43,091 bases of DNA, from the NCBI GenBank assembly GCA_913020495.1, contig CAJWBJ010000024.1, positions 1-43,091 on the forward strand, written 5' to 3'. Shown piece after piece: positions 41,873 through 43,091 of this stretch. Source of the stretch: an uncultured Oleiphilus sp. (GTDB lineage: Bacteria; Pseudomonadota; Gammaproteobacteria; Pseudomonadales; Oleiphilaceae). The notes below the pieces were generated by a model, which searched no databases, was not told the DNA's origin, and worked only from the letters and a program-made list of their open reading frames with translations. Every line of letters begins with the position of its first letter. Within the stretch, counting starts at the first letter, position 1. The translations under genes were made by a program, and so were the position numbers.

Positions 41873-43090
41873 TTAGAAACTTACTCCTGCACTCAACCAA
41901 AGTTTTTCAGTATCGATACCGAAGTTCTTTTTGGAATATTCAGCATACTTCAAATTAAAATGATACTCGTTTAACTCTCCACTGACTTCCAGTCCCCACT
42001 CTGTCCCAAGGTCTCCCAAACCAAAACGCTGACTATCTGATTTATATTGATGATAAACACCTGTGACATTGAAGTTTTCAGCGCATGAGAAACCTAAACT
42101 CACATATCGGTCTTCTATTCCACCAAGAATATTTCCCAAACCTTGATTTTGAAACTGATCTGTCCAACCCTGAAAATTATGCAAACTTGCCAAAGGGGTA
42201 ACAAAATAACCTAAACCATCCGCACCTAAAATTTCTTGCCCCACCCCTAACCTGAACTTATTATAAACAACCCCGGCTTCTAACAGACGATAATTTGCTT
42301 CATAGTTTTGCACATGATCATTTGAGTCGCTTTGTCTTGCATACTCGAATGCATAGTCTATTTCAGGCTCATTTTTTATGCGCCCGGAAAAACGTAGCCC
42401 ATAAGTCATTGTATCTTCTTGATCGTTTAAATAATCACTATCCAGCAAGTACCCATAAAGCGCTAACTTACTATTCACAAACCCTCTATATTCAATATTG
42501 ACTATTTTTGCATCAAGGTCACGATGACCGTTTGAGTTCGACTCACCTTGCACACCTTCAACTTGATTAAGCTGGGCCATCCTGATCCGTAAATAATTTA
42601 AACTCTCATTAAGAAAACTGACTCCTGTAAAGGTTTGCTCATTCTGTCGCCATTCATCTCTCCCAAAAAAGCGCTCGTTATCTAACGAGATATTTTGACG
42701 CCCATATTTAATCAAGGTATTGGCGATATCAAAGGCTAGCCAAATACGATTTAGCTCTGTTCCTTCGGGATCCAGAACAACAGCATCATCCATTTGGCCA
42801 TTACTAGTGGAGTTGTAATTATCATCATCAGGAATTGCAATAACATCATCAAACTCAAGAAGTGCTGAAAACAACTTGTACTGCTTAGTTTCAAAAGACA
42901 GTCTCGATCTTAAAGTAAGTGCCTGTGCGCCTTTTTCATGCGCCGTTGTTTCGTTCACATCCTCATAACGGGTACGGAAGCTTAACTTAGCATCCCCTTC
43001 TTTTATAGCACTGACCAGCGTGATGTCATCAGCCATCACAGAATTGGCACCTAACAAAAGACACGCACCCACCAAAAATACACTTCTCAT
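41873..43090 (-). CDS. Outer-membrane porin-like beta-barrel protein
   Basis: 405 residues. A signal peptide (VFLVGACLLLGANSVMA, then DDI) is followed by alternating beta strands and the terminal Phe (WLSAGVSF) recognised by the outer-membrane assembly machinery. Segments such as NRIWLAFDIANTLIKYGRQ and ERFFGRDEWRQNEQTFTGV fit the alginate-export/AlgE-like porin group common in marine gammaproteobacteria. A single Cys sits near residue 330. The substrate cannot be predicted. The ATG lies one base from the window end, so nothing is known upstream. Confidence 0.85.
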   Translation of the reverse strand: MRSVFLVGACLLLGANSVMADDITLVSAIKEGDAKLSFRTRYEDVNETTAHEKGAQALTLRSRLSFETKQYKLFSALLEFDDVIAIPDDDNYNSTSNGQMDDAVVLDPEGTELNRIWLAFDIANTLIKYGRQNISLDNERFFGRDEWRQNEQTFTGVSFLNESLNYLRIRMAQLNQVEGVQGESNSNGHRDLDAKIVNIEYRGFVNSKLALYGYLLDSDYLNDQEDTMTYGLRFSGRIKNEPEIDYAFEYARQSDSNDHVQNYEANYRLLEAGVVYNKFRLGVGQEILGADGLGYFVTPLASLHNFQGWTDQFQNQGLGNILGGIEDRYVSLGFSCAENFNVTGVYHQYKSDSQRFGLGDLGTEWGLEVSGELNEYHFNLKYAEYSKKNFGIDTEKLWLSAGVSF

Positions 43091-43091
43091 A

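Overview
The window reads as chromosomal DNA of a low-to-middle-GC, motile gammaproteobacterium, probably marine or aquatic. The evidence is a polar-type flagellar cluster with FlhF and FleN/FlhG, CheZ, sigma-54 promoters, a GltX of the pseudomonad type, and a beta-oxidation cluster. A hydrocarbon- or methyl-compound-using lineage of the Thiotrichales/Piscirickettsiaceae type is a guess from gene content; the genus cannot be fixed from the sequence alone.

Region 1 (1-15569, all minus strand) is the late part of a flagellar/chemotaxis supercluster. In transcription order it runs fliK, fliL-M-N-O-P-Q-R-flhB, flhA-flhF-fleN-fliA, cheY-cheZ-cheA, and the window starts inside cheA. Many genes overlap by 1-17 nt, which suggests translational coupling. 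Good sigma-54 (-24/-12) promoters stand in front of fliK and fliL, and a weaker candidate in front of flhA.

Region 2 (15610-24206, minus strand) is a second, nearly complete chemosensory operon: STAS, cheY, cheA, cheW, cheR, cheD, cheB. It is followed by a STAS / receiver-PP2C-kinase / Hpt trio that matches the HsbA-HsbR-HptB module of Pseudomonas. No chemoreceptor gene is present. The two CheA proteins differ. The second has a P2-like domain between Hpt and dimerisation domains. The first has no P2 and instead carries four copies of a short motif resembling the CheY-binding peptides of FliM and CheZ. This is the most interesting observation in the window.

Region 3 (24589-36075) is mixed. 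It holds a large plus-strand lipoprotein with eight Ig-like (Big_2) repeats, a DbpA-type RNA helicase, a MerR regulator with a flavodoxin-fold oxidoreductase and a recognisable MerR-type operator between them, and a fatty-acid or branched acyl-CoA degradation cluster (thiolase, FadB/FadJ-type enzyme, acyl-CoA dehydrogenase, class III CoA-transferase).

Region 4 (36374-43091) holds an orphan YejA-like peptide-binding protein, a 59-residue unknown protein, tRNA-Ala(GGC) and tRNA-Glu(UUC) behind gltX with their own promoter and terminator, a glyoxalase-II-like hydrolase, a small lipoprotein and an outer-membrane porin. No insertion sequence, phage gene, CRISPR array, rRNA or clear pseudogene was seen. 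Several genes seem to start at TTG or GTG codons, and for some the most upstream possible start is probably wrong; this is noted gene by gene.
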